Shown piece by piece: positions 34,824 to 43,610 of a stretch of DNA of 64,000 nt. Positions within the stretch are counted from its first letter, which is position 1. Each line of letters opens with the position of its first letter. Source of the stretch: Sphaerochaeta globosa str. Buddy (GTDB lineage Bacteria > Spirochaetota > Spirochaetia > Sphaerochaetales > Sphaerochaetaceae); the NCBI RefSeq assembly GCF_000190435.1, contig NC_015152.1, forward strand, positions 1,246,458-1,310,457, read 5' to 3'. A program made the translations under genes and the position numbers. Under the pieces are notes generated by a model. That model worked only from the letters and a program-made list of their open reading frames with translations, was not told the DNA's origin and did no database searches.

Positions 34824-36052
34824 TGGACAAAGCGATTAGCATAGAAAACGGTAAGCTTTCGGTACCCGATCACGTAACCATTCCCTGTATTGAAGGCGAT
34901 GGTGTCGGTCCTGAGATCACCAGCGTCATGAAAAACGTTGTCGACCAAGCTGTTCAAAAAGCTTACCAGGGAAGGCGCTCGATCCAATTCATCGAAGTAC
35001 TGGCAGGCCAAAAAGCCAAGGATACCGTAGGCACCTACCTCCCCGAAGAGACTATGGAAGCAGTCAATACCTATAAGGTAGCTATCAAGGGGCCGCTTAC
35101 CACCCCGGTCGGCAAGGGTATCAGATCGCTGAATGTAACGTTGCGCCAAAGTCTGGACCTCTATGTATGCCTGAGGCCGGTGGAATATTTTGCCGGTGTT
35201 CCCTCACCAGTGAAACACCCTGAGAAGGTCGATATGGTGGTATTCCGTGAGAATACTGAGGATATTTACGCCGGTATCGAGTGGGAGGCGGGAAGCAGTG
35301 GTGTACAGAAGGTTCTGAACTTTCTTACCGATGAGATGGGGGTGAAAAACATTCGCTTTCCCAACAGCAGTGCACTGGGCATAAAGCCCGTAAGCCGTGA
35401 GGGCAGTGAACGTTTGATCCGCTCGGCGATTACCTATGCCCTTGAACACAACCGACGCAATGTTACGCTGGTGCACAAGGGTAACATTATGAAGTTTACA
35501 GAAGGAGGGTTCAACGCCTGGGGGTATGAGCTTGCCAAACGTGAGTTTGGTGCCCAGGAGGATGCGAAGAAACGCGTATTCATTCCCCGAACAGAGGGAG
35601 AACCTTTATATATCCAGGACTGCATCTGTGATGCCTTTTTACAGAATATCCTGCTCAAGCCTGAGGCCTACGATGTGATAGCCACCTTGAACCTCAACGG
35701 TGACTATGTCTCCGATGCCTTGGCGGCGGAAGTAGGGGGGATCGGTATTGCTCCAGGGGCAAATATCAATTATGACAATGGGTATGCAATTTTTGAAGCT
35801 ACTCACGGGACAGCCCCCGATATTGCAGGCAAAGACTTGGTCAACCCGCTCTCCCTGGTCCTTTCGGCAGTGATGATGCTCAATTATCTGGGATGGGATG
35901 AAGCTGCTTCCCTGATCAAGTGTGCGGTTGGAAAGGCCATTGAGGCTGGCGCTGTAACGTCTGATTTCTACCAAGCGATGGTCAAGGAAGGAAGGGCCTG
36001 CACCCAGTTGGGGACGCAAGCTTTCGGCCAAAGGTTGGTTGCGTTACTCTAA
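34823..36052 (+). CDS. icd: isocitrate dehydrogenase, NAD-type cofactor residues
   Basis: 409-residue member of the bacterial type I isocitrate dehydrogenases, making 2-oxoglutarate and CO2. The substrate site has [12 protein letters not shown] with the serine equivalent to E. coli Ser113, and [14 protein letters not shown] follows. At the cofactor pocket E. coli HGTAPKY becomes HGTAPDI: Asp333 and Ile334 replace Lys344 and Tyr345, which in the E. coli enzyme bind the NADP phosphate. Downstream, E. coli VTYDFE is VTSDFY. This is the pattern of NAD-using enzymes. ATG 34823 overlaps the aconitase stop and has GGAGAG upstream. Confidence 0.93.
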   Translation: MDKAISIENGKLSVPDHVTIPCIEGDGVGPEITSVMKNVVDQAVQKAYQGRRSIQFIEVLAGQKAKDTVGTYLPEETMEAVNTYKVAIKGPLTTPVGKGIRSLNVTLRQSLDLYVCLRPVEYFAGVPSPVKHPEKVDMVVFRENTEDIYAGIEWEAGSSGVQKVLNFLTDEMGVKNIRFPNSSALGIKPVSREGSERLIRSAITYALEHNRRNVTLVHKGNIMKFTEGGFNAWGYELAKREFGAQEDAKKRVFIPRTEGEPLYIQDCICDAFLQNILLKPEAYDVIATLNLNGDYVSDALAAEVGGIGIAPGANINYDNGYAIFEATHGTAPDIAGKDLVNPLSLVLSAVMMLNYLGWDEAASLIKCAVGKAIEAGAVTSDFYQAMVKEGRACTQLGTQAFGQRLVALL

Positions 36053-36709
36053 GGCAAATTGCGAAAAGTCGTTTAGTAGGCCATGGACACCCTCCATGGC
36101 CTTAATTGTCTGAGTATCACTGCCAGGGCTGAGAACTGCCCAAATACTGCCGATTCCTGCAGCCTGGGCTGACAGGATGCCGGCCTTGGTATCCTCAAAG
36201 ACAATGCATTGTCGCCCTTCCATTCCCAGTGCCTTGCAGGCATCGAGGTAGATGTCGGGTTCTGGCTTCCCTTTGCGCAGGCCGTTATCGTATATGATCA
36301 GATTCTCATCGATGAAGTCGGTCAGTTTGAACCAAGCCTTGTATCGCTCAATGTTGGACTTGCCTGCACTGGTGGCGATGGCCATCCTTACTCCCTGCTC
36401 TTTGGCACGAACTACCAAATCCAAAAACCCTGGAGCAAGGAGCAAAGGCTGATTCTTCATACAAATCTCTTGATACAGCAACTCTTTGTCTTCACTGATG
36501 CGTGCCAATTGCTCAGCATCGGGCATATGTCCCAACAAGTAGGCGATGGTTTCGCTGTTGGTTCTTCCATTCAGGTAATGACTTTCAGCGAGTGATAACG
36601 GCTTATTGCGATAGAGGACGGAGACGCTGCTCCAGGCTATCCGATGATATTCGGTATCCCAGAACAGCGTACCATTGAAGTCGAAAGTCAGAGCCTTATC
36701 GGTCCTCAA
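36044..36709 (-). CDS. HAD hydrolase, beta-phosphoglucomutase-like, DFNGT motif
   Basis: 221-residue HAD hydrolase with a helical cap. Motif I is [11 protein letters not shown], with Asn instead of the usual second Asp (DxD to DxN), so phosphatase chemistry may be altered. Motif II is [10 protein letters not shown], motif III lysine is in [10 protein letters not shown] and motif IV is [13 protein letters not shown]. The start appears to be a TTG at 36709 inside the end of gltA, giving translational coupling with 14 nt overlap. Its 3' end overlaps icd by 9 nt, convergent. Substrate unknown. Confidence 0.78.
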   Translation of the reverse strand: MRTDKALTFDFNGTLFWDTEYHRIAWSSVSVLYRNKPLSLAESHYLNGRTNSETIAYLLGHMPDAEQLARISEDKELLYQEICMKNQPLLLAPGFLDLVVRAKEQGVRMAIATSAGKSNIERYKAWFKLTDFIDENLIIYDNGLRKGKPEPDIYLDACKALGMEGRQCIVFEDTKAGILSAQAAGIGSIWAVLSPGSDTQTIKAMEGVHGLLNDFSQFALE

Positions 36710-37991
36710 GCGGAACTACCTTACGCACAAGCGGGCCCGAGTATACCTGTCTGGGTCTGCCGATTTTCTGGTAGGGATCGTGCCTCCACTCCAACCAATG
36801 GGCGATCCATCCAGGAAGCCTGCCCATGGCGAATAGTACCGTGAACATCGATTCGGGAATTCCCATGGCGTGAAAGATGATGCCGGTGTAGAAGTCTACA
36901 TTGGGGTAGAGATTGCGTTCAATGAAGTACGGGTCCTTGAGAGCCGCCTGCTCGAGCTCCATGGCAATTTGCAGTAAAGGATCGGTTTGGCTGTCAGCCC
37001 CAAGGATTTGTTGGCACAGCTTCTTGGCAATTTTGGCCCTTGGATCATAGGTTTTATAGACACGATGCCCAAATCCATAGAGCAGGAATGTTGAGTCTTT
37101 GCTCTTGGCCAACTCCAATACCTTCTCGATACTCAAGCCTTCGGAATAGATTTGGTTGAGCATCTGCATCACTGCCTGGTTGGCCCCACCGTGCTTGCTT
37201 CCCCATAATGCGCAGCAACCGGCGGCAACCGAGGCATAGAGATTTGCTTCACTGCTGGCAACCAGGCGTACTGCGCTGGTGGAACAGTTCTGCTCATGGT
37301 CGGCGTGAAGAATCAAAAGAATGTTCAAAGCTTTTACATGCAAGGGGTCCGGAATATAGGCATTTACCGGAGTGTTGAACATCATGTTCAAAAAGTTCTC
37401 ACAGTAGGAGAACTTGTAGGAAGGGTCGACGAAATCCAAACCGTTCATCTGCCGATAGCTGAAAGCGGCAATGGTTCTCATTTTTGAAAGAAGTCTACTG
37501 ACGGTGAGGTCGACGTTTTCCTCAGGATCTACATCTTCAAGTTCGGGGTAGAATGCCGATAGGGAAGCAACCATGGCTGAAAGAATCGACATCGGATGGG
37601 CTTCCTGCGGATAATCGCGGAAGAAATTGCGCATGTCCACGTGCAGCAGAGAATGGCGGTTGAGCATTTCGGCATACGTATGCCGTTGAGCCAGAGTCGG
37701 AAGTTCTCCTTTGATGAGCAGGTAAGCAACCTCGACGAAGTCACAGTTATCCACCAAATCCTCGATATCGTATCCGCGATAGCGAAGAATGCCTCGTTCA
37801 CCGTCAACGAAGCAAATGGAGCTCATACAGGAGCCGGTATTTACAAATCCGGGATCATAGGTTATGAAACCTGTTTGTTTGCGCAGGGAGGTAATATCAA
37901 TCGATTTTCCTCCCATATTGTCCGTGATGACGGTGAGGTCCACTTCTTTGTCGCCAAGTACAAGCTTGGCAGCTTCTTTCTGAATATCCAT
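36696..37991 (-). CDS. gltA: citrate synthase
   Basis: 431-residue type II-like citrate synthase condensing oxaloacetate and acetyl-CoA. Visible signatures are FVNTGSCMSSICFVDGERGILRYRGYDIEDL, the active-site HADHEQNCSTSAVRL with the first catalytic histidine, GSKHGGANQAV, and GFGHRVYKTYDPRAK with the second histidine. Start at 37991 is set by AAGGAGG. It lies opposite acn-icd, and the three enzymes together make 2-oxoglutarate for glutamate synthesis. No other TCA-cycle gene is in the window. Confidence 0.96.
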   Translation of the reverse strand: MDIQKEAAKLVLGDKEVDLTVITDNMGGKSIDITSLRKQTGFITYDPGFVNTGSCMSSICFVDGERGILRYRGYDIEDLVDNCDFVEVAYLLIKGELPTLAQRHTYAEMLNRHSLLHVDMRNFFRDYPQEAHPMSILSAMVASLSAFYPELEDVDPEENVDLTVSRLLSKMRTIAAFSYRQMNGLDFVDPSYKFSYCENFLNMMFNTPVNAYIPDPLHVKALNILLILHADHEQNCSTSAVRLVASSEANLYASVAAGCCALWGSKHGGANQAVMQMLNQIYSEGLSIEKVLELAKSKDSTFLLYGFGHRVYKTYDPRAKIAKKLCQQILGADSQTDPLLQIAMELEQAALKDPYFIERNLYPNVDFYTGIIFHAMGIPESMFTVLFAMGRLPGWIAHWLEWRHDPYQKIGRPRQVYSGPLVRKVVPLEDR

Positions 37992-38129
37992 ATACCTGCC
38001 TCCTTTAGGGGGTCTGTTGCATATAATTCGCGGGAAAGTGAGATCTTTCGGCCTACCACTGGACACGATATGTCAAAAATGTATCCTAAATTCCGGTTTT
38101 TGAGAATACAGCTGCACTGAATCCTTTAC

Positions 38130-38158
38130 TTTTCATTTCAATTTGCACACTATATACT
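38130..38158 (+). promoter_or_regulatory. promoter of the ArsR-family gene, -10 six nt from start
   Basis: TTTTCA (38130-38135), 17-nt spacer, TATACT (38153-38158), then 6 nt to the ATG at 38165. A TGCACAC direct repeat brackets the -10 and the start codon (38144-38150 and 38166-38172), a possible operator. Confidence 0.5.
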
Positions 38159-38164
38159 ATTTAT

Positions 38165-38491
38165 ATGCACACACCGAATGCCACAAAAGAAGAAATCGTT
38201 TTACCGTTGGAAGAAGAAATTGTAGATATTGCCGATTTCTTCAAGGTCTTTGGAGACCCGACTCGCCTTAAGATCCTTTTTCTGCTGGAACAAGGGGAGA
38301 AGGGTGTGAACGCGATCAGTGAGGAGCTTGGCATGCAACAGAGTACCATCAGCCAACAGTTGAAACTGCTGAGGGCTTGCCGTTTGGTTCGATTTCGCAA
38401 GGATGGTCGCAACGTTCTGTATCGACTCAACGACGAACACATTCACGAAATTTTGGCATTGGGAACCGAGCACTATCAGGAATTGCAGTAA
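38165..38491 (+). CDS. SmtB/ArsR-family metal-sensing repressor (alpha5 Zn site)
   Basis: 108-residue winged-helix repressor. FKVFGDPTRLKILFLL and ISEELGMQQSTISQQLKLLR form the HTH, and RFRKDGRNVLYRL the wing. The C-terminal helix carries Asp90-x-His92 and His103-x-x-Glu106, the exact DxH(x10)Hxx[E] spacing of the SmtB alpha5 zinc site; the alpha3N cysteine site is absent. Zinc, cobalt or nickel sensing is therefore favoured over arsenic. No metal transporter lies beside it, so its targets are elsewhere or it is autoregulated. It lacks a ribosome binding site and has a -10 box 6 nt before the ATG. Confidence 0.88.
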   Translation: MHTPNATKEEIVLPLEEEIVDIADFFKVFGDPTRLKILFLLEQGEKGVNAISEELGMQQSTISQQLKLLRACRLVRFRKDGRNVLYRLNDEHIHEILALGTEHYQELQ

Positions 38492-38492
38492 C

Positions 38493-38963
38493 TCAATACA
38501 ACGTTTTGTCGAGCGCTGCATATTCCTCAAATAGTACAAGGCAAGCCGACCGGTCGCTCTGCTTGAGTGTAAGTACTGAAGGATCATCACATCCCTCGTT
38601 GATATACCGATAGATGAAATCATCGCGGAATCCAATGGCCTCGGCATCCTGGGCGGTACAGCCGTAATATACTTCCTTGATGTTTGCCCAAATGCAGGCT
38701 GACAGGCACATGGGGCAGGGATAGCAGGTGGTATAGAGAATACAACCTTGCAGGTCATGGGTCCCTTTCTGCTTGCATACCTGTCTGATTACGTTTACTT
38801 CGGCATGCGCTGTCGGGTCGTTACTTCCCAATACTGTATTGGAAGCGACAAACACTTGGCCTTGGGTATCGACAAGCAGAGCCCCAAAAGGTCCCCCCAG
38901 ATTTTGGAGCATTGTTTCTCGTGCCTTCTCTACTGCTTGGATCAAGTACGTGCGCTCATCCAT
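38493..38963 (-). CDS. guanine deaminase-like cytidine/deoxycytidylate deaminase family enzyme
   Basis: 156-residue zinc deaminase. The zinc site is HAEVNVI plus PCPMC (TCYPCPMCLSACIWA). SNDPTAHAEV and GFRDDFIYRYI resemble Bacillus subtilis GuaD closely, so guanine to xanthine deamination is the best guess, although related enzymes use other bases. AAGGAG lies before the ATG. Convergent with the metal sensor gene, whose stop lies 1 nt from its own. Confidence 0.85.
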   Translation of the reverse strand: MDERTYLIQAVEKARETMLQNLGGPFGALLVDTQGQVFVASNTVLGSNDPTAHAEVNVIRQVCKQKGTHDLQGCILYTTCYPCPMCLSACIWANIKEVYYGCTAQDAEAIGFRDDFIYRYINEGCDDPSVLTLKQSDRSACLVLFEEYAALDKTLY

Positions 38964-39019
38964 GAAAGCTCCTTGTACGGGAATTGTACCATGAAAAAGG
39001 CCGGCAATTCCATAAAAAA

Positions 39020-39040
39020 ACCGCCTCGAGAAGAGGCGGT
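39020..39040 (-). terminator. terminator of argG
   Basis: ACCGCCTC-GAGAA-GAGGCGGT, 8-bp perfect stem. The minus strand continues with TTTTTTTATGG. Confidence 0.85.
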
Positions 39041-39047
39041 AGAGGTT

Positions 39048-40268
39048 CTAGGAATCCCGCTTGGCACTTGCCATAAGGCGGATGGCGTTGATGTTGATGA
39101 ATCCCTTACAGTCCACCGGTTGGTATCCTCCAGCCTTATCCATGGAACCGAGTGCCTCATTGTAGAGGGAAACGGGGCTCGAGATTCCGGCGAAGATGAC
39201 ATTGCCCTTGTACAGAACAACCTTGCTGGTTCCGCTGACATTCTTTTGGCTCTGCTCGAAGGCGGCAGTAAGCATTTTGAACTCAGGTGCTCCCCAGTAA
39301 CCATTGTAAATGAGCTCGGCATATTTGCTGATGAGGCCGTCACGCAGGTGCATCACTTCCTTATCCATGGTTATGCCTTCGAGGTTGTGATGGGCTTTCC
39401 ACAGTATTTCGCAACCAGGAGTCTCGTACACACCGCGGCTCTTGATGCCGATGTAGCGGTTTTCAACCATGTCAACGCGACCGATGGCATTGTCGTGCCC
39501 GAGCTTGTTCAGATAGAGAATCATCTCTAGCGGATCGGTAACCACAGTTTTGTCTTCCTCATTGGTCACAGAGACAGGAATTCCATCCTTGAACTCAAAG
39601 GTGAGTAGGGTTTCTTTGTCATTGGCTTTCTGGGGGCTGAGGGTCAAACTGAACACATCCTCTTCGCATCTCTTGGAGGGATCTTCCAAAATCCCTGCTT
39701 CATGACTGATGTGGATGAGATTCTCATCCTCACTGTACGGCTTTTTTGTGGAAGCCTTGATTGGGATGCCATATTTCTGGGCATAGGCGATCATATCGCT
39801 TCTTCCCTCAAACTGACTGAGCCATTCAGGGTCTTTCCAAGGGCTGATGATTTTGACTTCGGGCATGTGCATGTAATAGCCGAACTCAAAGCGAACCTGG
39901 TCGTTGCCCTTGCCGGTAGCACCATGTGCTACATAGACGGTCCCTTCCTTGCGGGCGATTTCAATCTGGCGTTTAGCGATGATCGGCCGGGCCAAGGAAG
40001 TCCCCAACATATAGGTACCTTCATAGATGGTATTTGCTTTCAAGGCAGGGAAAATATAGTCGGTTACCAATTCTTTGCGCAGGTCCTCAACATAGACCTT
40101 GGAAGCGCCTGTGGCCAGTGCCTTTTTCTCGATAGCGGCAAAATCCTCATTCTGCCCGACGTTGGCAACATAGGCGATGACGTCAAAGCCTTTATTGGCC
40201 AACCACTTGAGGATGACAGAGGTGTCCAGCCCTCCGCTATACGCAAGAATGATTTTTTCCTTGTTCAT
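39048..40268 (-). CDS. argG: argininosuccinate synthase
   Basis: 406-residue ATP-dependent ligase joining citrulline and aspartate. The N-type ATP-pyrophosphatase loop is [11 protein letters not shown]. Other conserved parts are [23 protein letters not shown] and [20 protein letters not shown] precedes the ATG. Upstream is a TTGTCA-17-TACACT promoter with ArgR-like boxes. No other arginine biosynthesis gene is adjacent. Confidence 0.97.
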   Translation of the reverse strand: MNKEKIILAYSGGLDTSVILKWLANKGFDVIAYVANVGQNEDFAAIEKKALATGASKVYVEDLRKELVTDYIFPALKANTIYEGTYMLGTSLARPIIAKRQIEIARKEGTVYVAHGATGKGNDQVRFEFGYYMHMPEVKIISPWKDPEWLSQFEGRSDMIAYAQKYGIPIKASTKKPYSEDENLIHISHEAGILEDPSKRCEEDVFSLTLSPQKANDKETLLTFEFKDGIPVSVTNEEDKTVVTDPLEMILYLNKLGHDNAIGRVDMVENRYIGIKSRGVYETPGCEILWKAHHNLEGITMDKEVMHLRDGLISKYAELIYNGYWGAPEFKMLTAAFEQSQKNVSGTSKVVLYKGNVIFAGISSPVSLYNEALGSMDKAGGYQPVDCKGFININAIRLMASAKRDS

Positions 40269-40306
40269 ATGATTTCTCCCTGTTCGGTATGTTTAATCTG
40301 GATGTA

Positions 40307-40419
40307 GTGTAGTAAACAGCGATAAGAATGACAAGAGGTTTTTGCATAAATATTCTATAAATGGTTGAAATATGCAGTTTTATCAGAAAATATTCCTAAT
40401 AATCATGAATTAATATTCA
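40307..40419 (-). promoter_or_regulatory. argG: argG promoter with two ArgR-like boxes
   Basis: Minus-strand -35 TTGTCA (40334-40329), 17-nt spacer, -10 TACACT (40312-40307). Box 1 at 40343-40356 (TGCATAAATATTCT) begins 8 nt beyond the -35, the same offset as the outer boxes of the three ABC promoters. Box 2 at 40406-40419 is TGAATTAATATTCA, a near-ideal symmetric ARG box, 63 bp farther out. Confidence 0.65.
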
Positions 40420-40452
40420 ATAAAACTAATTCGAAAATTATCGAAATAGAAC

Positions 40453-40481
40453 TTGTCAAAGTAATAATTCCCTTCTATACT
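40453..40481 (+). promoter_or_regulatory. promoter of the ABC exporter, -10 six nt from start
   Basis: TTGTCA (40453-40458), 17-nt spacer, TATACT (40476-40481), then six bases to the ATG at 40488. Confidence 0.65.
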
Positions 40482-40487
40482 GCAGGC

Positions 40488-41228
40488 ATGTTGGAATGTA
40501 AACACCTTACTAAGCGCTATGGAAATCAGAAAAGGAATGCGGTTGATGATCTATCGCTTTCCATCGGAAGTGGCCAGATTTTCGGTTTTCTCGGTCCGAA
40601 CGGAGCCGGAAAAAGTACCACCATTAAAATGCTGGTCGGTCTGTTGACCGCTGATCAGGGAGCCATCCTCTTTGATGGCAAGGATAGCAAAACCGACGCT
40701 CTTTCTTACAAGCAGAATATCGGGTATGTCCCCGATGAGCCGGTGTTCTATGAACGGATGACCGGGATGGAGCATCTCTCTTTCATAGCTGATATTTATG
40801 AAGTGGAGCAGACTATTCGCAAGGAACGCATTGAAACCTTGGCAAAGACCTTATTGCTGTATGATGCGCTCTCTGATCAGATTTCCAGCTATTCGCATGG
40901 GATGAAACAAAAACTCTCGGTAATTGCAGCGTTGCTTCCCTCTCCCAAGCTGTTGATCCTGGATGAACCAATGGTCGGTCTCGACCCGAAGGCTTCCTAT
41001 ATCCTTAAACAGTTGCTCAAAGATTATGCACAGGCGGGCAACACCGTGTTCTTCTCCACCCATGTCCTTGAAGTCGCCCAGCAGCTGTGTGATACCTTGG
41101 GTATTATCTCCAAAGGAAAGCTGCTCTATAGCGGCACCTTTGAAGCGTTGCAGGCAAAGAAAGGGGAGGGGACGGAAAACCTTGAGCAACTCTTCTTGGA
41201 GTTGACCGAAGAAGGGAAGCTCTCATGA
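40488..41228 (+). CDS. ABC transporter ATP-binding protein (ABC-2 exporter type)
   Basis: About 246-residue ATPase. Walker A is GPNGAGKST, signature is SSYSHGMKQKLSVIAALL (variant SHGMKQ instead of SGGQ), Walker B is LLILDEPMVGLDPK and the switch histidine is in STHVLEVAQ. The start is set at 40488 because the TATACT box ends 6 nt upstream; the open frame extends 41 codons further through the promoter and is not credible. Its stop overlaps the ATG of the permease (ATGA), so the two form an operon. Substrate unknown. Confidence 0.9.
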   Translation: MLECKHLTKRYGNQKRNAVDDLSLSIGSGQIFGFLGPNGAGKSTTIKMLVGLLTADQGAILFDGKDSKTDALSYKQNIGYVPDEPVFYERMTGMEHLSFIADIYEVEQTIRKERIETLAKTLLLYDALSDQISSYSHGMKQKLSVIAALLPSPKLLILDEPMVGLDPKASYILKQLLKDYAQAGNTVFFSTHVLEVAQQLCDTLGIISKGKLLYSGTFEALQAKKGEGTENLEQLFLELTEEGKLS

Positions 41229-42880
41229 ACGGGAAAACCATTATTCTTTTGGTCAAGGCCTATTGGTTGGGCAACAAACCGATTGCAAGTGCTCTTGAGC
41301 GTCTGAGTTTTTCAAAGAAAGGAAGCAGGTCCAAGTTGCTTTCCGTACTGCTTACGCTGATGCTCATTGTCATGTTTGTCTACTTTTCACTGTTGCTTGG
41401 GGTCAATTATTATGGGTACCAAATGCTTGGAATGTTGATGGATACCCCACTGTTGGGACTTTTTTTAGGATCAGCTACCTCATTTTTTGTTGTTCTGTTG
41501 TTCAGCATGACATCCATCCATGATTTTCTGTATACCGCCAAGGATATTCTGCTGGTTCGTTCGCTGAAGGTGTCCGAATCCTCCCTGTCGATAAGCCGTT
41601 TGATACTCTTGTACCTTCACTACGCACCACTGTATTGGTTTATCACGCTACCTTCGCTTGTGATTGGAACCTTCATCCAAGGTATTTCCCTGAGCTATGT
41701 CCTCTTTGGTATCCTGCATTTGTTAATCGGTCCCATACTGCCGCTTTGTTGCTCGGTTGCCCTTTCCCTGCTGTTTATCGTCATAAGCGGGGGCAAGCGG
41801 TTTCGGTTTCTCCAGGAGATCGGTCCGATGGTCTTGCTGGTGGCCCTCATTGTAGGAATGAGTGCTTCATTCACCAGAAATCTCGGCCAAGACTCATTGT
41901 TGGACTTCCAATATGAGGCCATGCTGACAAATCTTGCTCCGCTTCTTACTACCCTGCAACAGAAACTGACCTTGTTCAAACTGCAGTCGGAGCAGCTTTT
42001 CTCCTTTGCTTCCGTCCTCAAGACCCTAGCCCTTACCTTGGTCTGCCTTGGGGCGGTAGGCTTCTTGGTGGTCGGCACGTATCAGGCGAATCTCTCCAAG
42101 CTGTTAAGCAATCAGAGCGCCCGCTCACGCAGACGTGGTGCTGTTGCTTTCAAAGCAACCAGTCAGATGGCCGCACTGCTCAAGCGGGAGCTGGTAGTCA
42201 TCCGATCCAATTCCAGTTTTCTTTTTGAATTAGCCGGCGAACTTTTCATCCCCGTTATCCTGATTGTTGTCTATATGCTGACCGGTGTTATGGATGAGAT
42301 GGCTGTAATGGCTGACACCCTCAAGGCGTTTCCCTTCTTTGCACAGCTTCTCTTTCTGATTATGCTCTTGGTGGCAAACCTAGGCATGCTCAGTTCCACC
42401 AGCGTTTCCAGACAGGGGCGCATGTTCATCTATGACCGGCTGTATCCTGTTTCTCCCTCAGTCTATGTACAGGCAAAGTTGTTGCTGCACCTTTTGCTGG
42501 TAGGTTTTCCCAATTTGGTCTATATAAGCTTGTCGTTGGTTTTTTTCAAATTGAGCTTGTTTCATCTGATCTGGATGGCCCCTCTATCACTGTCCTTGAT
42601 TCTCTTATCTTCTATTTTGCATCTTGGCATTGATTACCAACATCCCAAACTCGATTGGACCTTGGCCCAGCAAGCAATGAAGAGCAACACCAATGGATTG
42701 ATCGGATTGGGAATCTCGTTTGTGCTGGAGGTGGTGGCAGCCGCCTTCCTCATTCTTCCCTCCCTTGTGAATATCCCCTTCATATATTTTGCATGCCTGC
42801 TCTTTGCCCTTGTCCTGCTGCTTGTGCGGTATGCCTATCGTCTGTGTGTCGACCAGGCGTCTCAAGCCCTGTCAAGGTAG
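41225..42880 (+). CDS. ABC-2-type exporter permease, large
   Basis: 551-residue membrane protein with about 12 hydrophobic segments, which partners the ATPase just upstream. Its size and layout resemble bacterial ABC-2-like permeases that fuse two halves (YhaP- or EcsB-like, roughly 500 residues). Residues near LLSNQSARSRRRGAVAFKA form a basic cytoplasmic linker between the halves. Its last 19 nt overlap the convergent HAD gene. Substrate not deducible. Confidence 0.82.
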   Translation: MNGKTIILLVKAYWLGNKPIASALERLSFSKKGSRSKLLSVLLTLMLIVMFVYFSLLLGVNYYGYQMLGMLMDTPLLGLFLGSATSFFVVLLFSMTSIHDFLYTAKDILLVRSLKVSESSLSISRLILLYLHYAPLYWFITLPSLVIGTFIQGISLSYVLFGILHLLIGPILPLCCSVALSLLFIVISGGKRFRFLQEIGPMVLLVALIVGMSASFTRNLGQDSLLDFQYEAMLTNLAPLLTTLQQKLTLFKLQSEQLFSFASVLKTLALTLVCLGAVGFLVVGTYQANLSKLLSNQSARSRRRGAVAFKATSQMAALLKRELVVIRSNSSFLFELAGELFIPVILIVVYMLTGVMDEMAVMADTLKAFPFFAQLLFLIMLLVANLGMLSSTSVSRQGRMFIYDRLYPVSPSVYVQAKLLLHLLLVGFPNLVYISLSLVFFKLSLFHLIWMAPLSLSLILLSSILHLGIDYQHPKLDWTLAQQAMKSNTNGLIGLGISFVLEVVAAAFLILPSLVNIPFIYFACLLFALVLLLVRYAYRLCVDQASQALSR

Positions 42881-43533
42881 GTTAGGATACGGGTGCAAAT
42901 GCTGCTAAGACTGCTATGCGTCTCAAATGGGTAGTCTCTCTGTTTCTTGTTCCAATCGATGATCAGGCCAAAATCTGAGGCCTGCAACATAGGCAGATCG
43001 GTAGGACCGTCACCGACGGCAATGATCGAGCGGTAGGTAAGCCTCAGTTCCTCCAAGGCTGTTGCCTTGGCTTCGGGCCTGTCGATGTCCACAATCAGTT
43101 GAGCCTTTGCGCTTTCATCCCAGATTATTCGTTTGCCCCTGATAAGAAAGAAGTGGTTTTCCAAGCCTACGTATCTCAAAAAAGCTTCCACCAGATTCTC
43201 CGTACCGCAGGTCAGCACCGCAAGGTCTGCCTGCTTGGCTACATCTGATAAGGCTTGCACATCTGAATCAGTAACCAGGGAGGATACGTCATGGGCGACA
43301 TTTTCAATCATCTGTGGGGTGACACTTCGAATGAGGCGGGCATACTGTCGATGAAAAGCTCCATCAAGGAGCTTTCCGGCTTGGTCTTGTGCGATGAGTC
43401 GCTTGGTCCTCATCCTGAAAAGCGTCCCCTTGCCCTCGGCATTCTTGCGTAGTAATCGCTGCTCGCTGTCATAGGGAGCAATAGGGTAGAGGGTCCCATC
43501 GAAGTCGAAGAGTATGCAATCTCGCTTGCTCAT
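42862..43533 (-). CDS. HAD-IB phosphoserine phosphatase-like hydrolase
   Basis: 223-residue HAD hydrolase. Motif I is LFDFDGTLYPI, motif II is LAVLTCGTEN and motif IV is AVGDGPTDLPMLQASDFG, typical of the phosphoserine phosphatase/MtnX-like branch. The frame is open farther upstream, but homology starts at 43533. A TACACT box 7 nt before this ATG and the absence of a ribosome binding site suggest a leaderless start; the -35 is poor. Substrate unknown. Confidence 0.75.
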   Translation of the reverse strand: MSKRDCILFDFDGTLYPIAPYDSEQRLLRKNAEGKGTLFRMRTKRLIAQDQAGKLLDGAFHRQYARLIRSVTPQMIENVAHDVSSLVTDSDVQALSDVAKQADLAVLTCGTENLVEAFLRYVGLENHFFLIRGKRIIWDESAKAQLIVDIDRPEAKATALEELRLTYRSIIAVGDGPTDLPMLQASDFGLIIDWNKKQRDYPFETHSSLSSICTRILTYLDRA

Positions 43534-43563
43534 GCGTGAAAGTGTAGCAAATGGGCAAAAAAA

Positions 43564-43588
43564 GAGGAAGGGATATTCTCCCTTCCTC
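43564..43588 (-). terminator. terminator of hflKC
   Basis: GAGGAAGGG-ATATTCT-CCCTTCCTC, 9-bp stem; the minus strand continues TTTTTTTGCCC, 22 nt beyond the hflC stop. Confidence 0.85.
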
Positions 43589-43610
43589 CAAACAATCGGA
43601 ATCAAGTAGC

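Noticed and set aside
40373-40386. Third ArgR-like box in the argG upstream region
   Set aside because: TGCAGTTTTATCAG is near the expected phase but has three mismatches to the key positions; too weak to list.
40365-40487. Upstream extension of the ABC ATPase frame
   Set aside because: It would place 41 residues of non-homologous sequence across a strong -35/-10 promoter and an ArgR-like box region.
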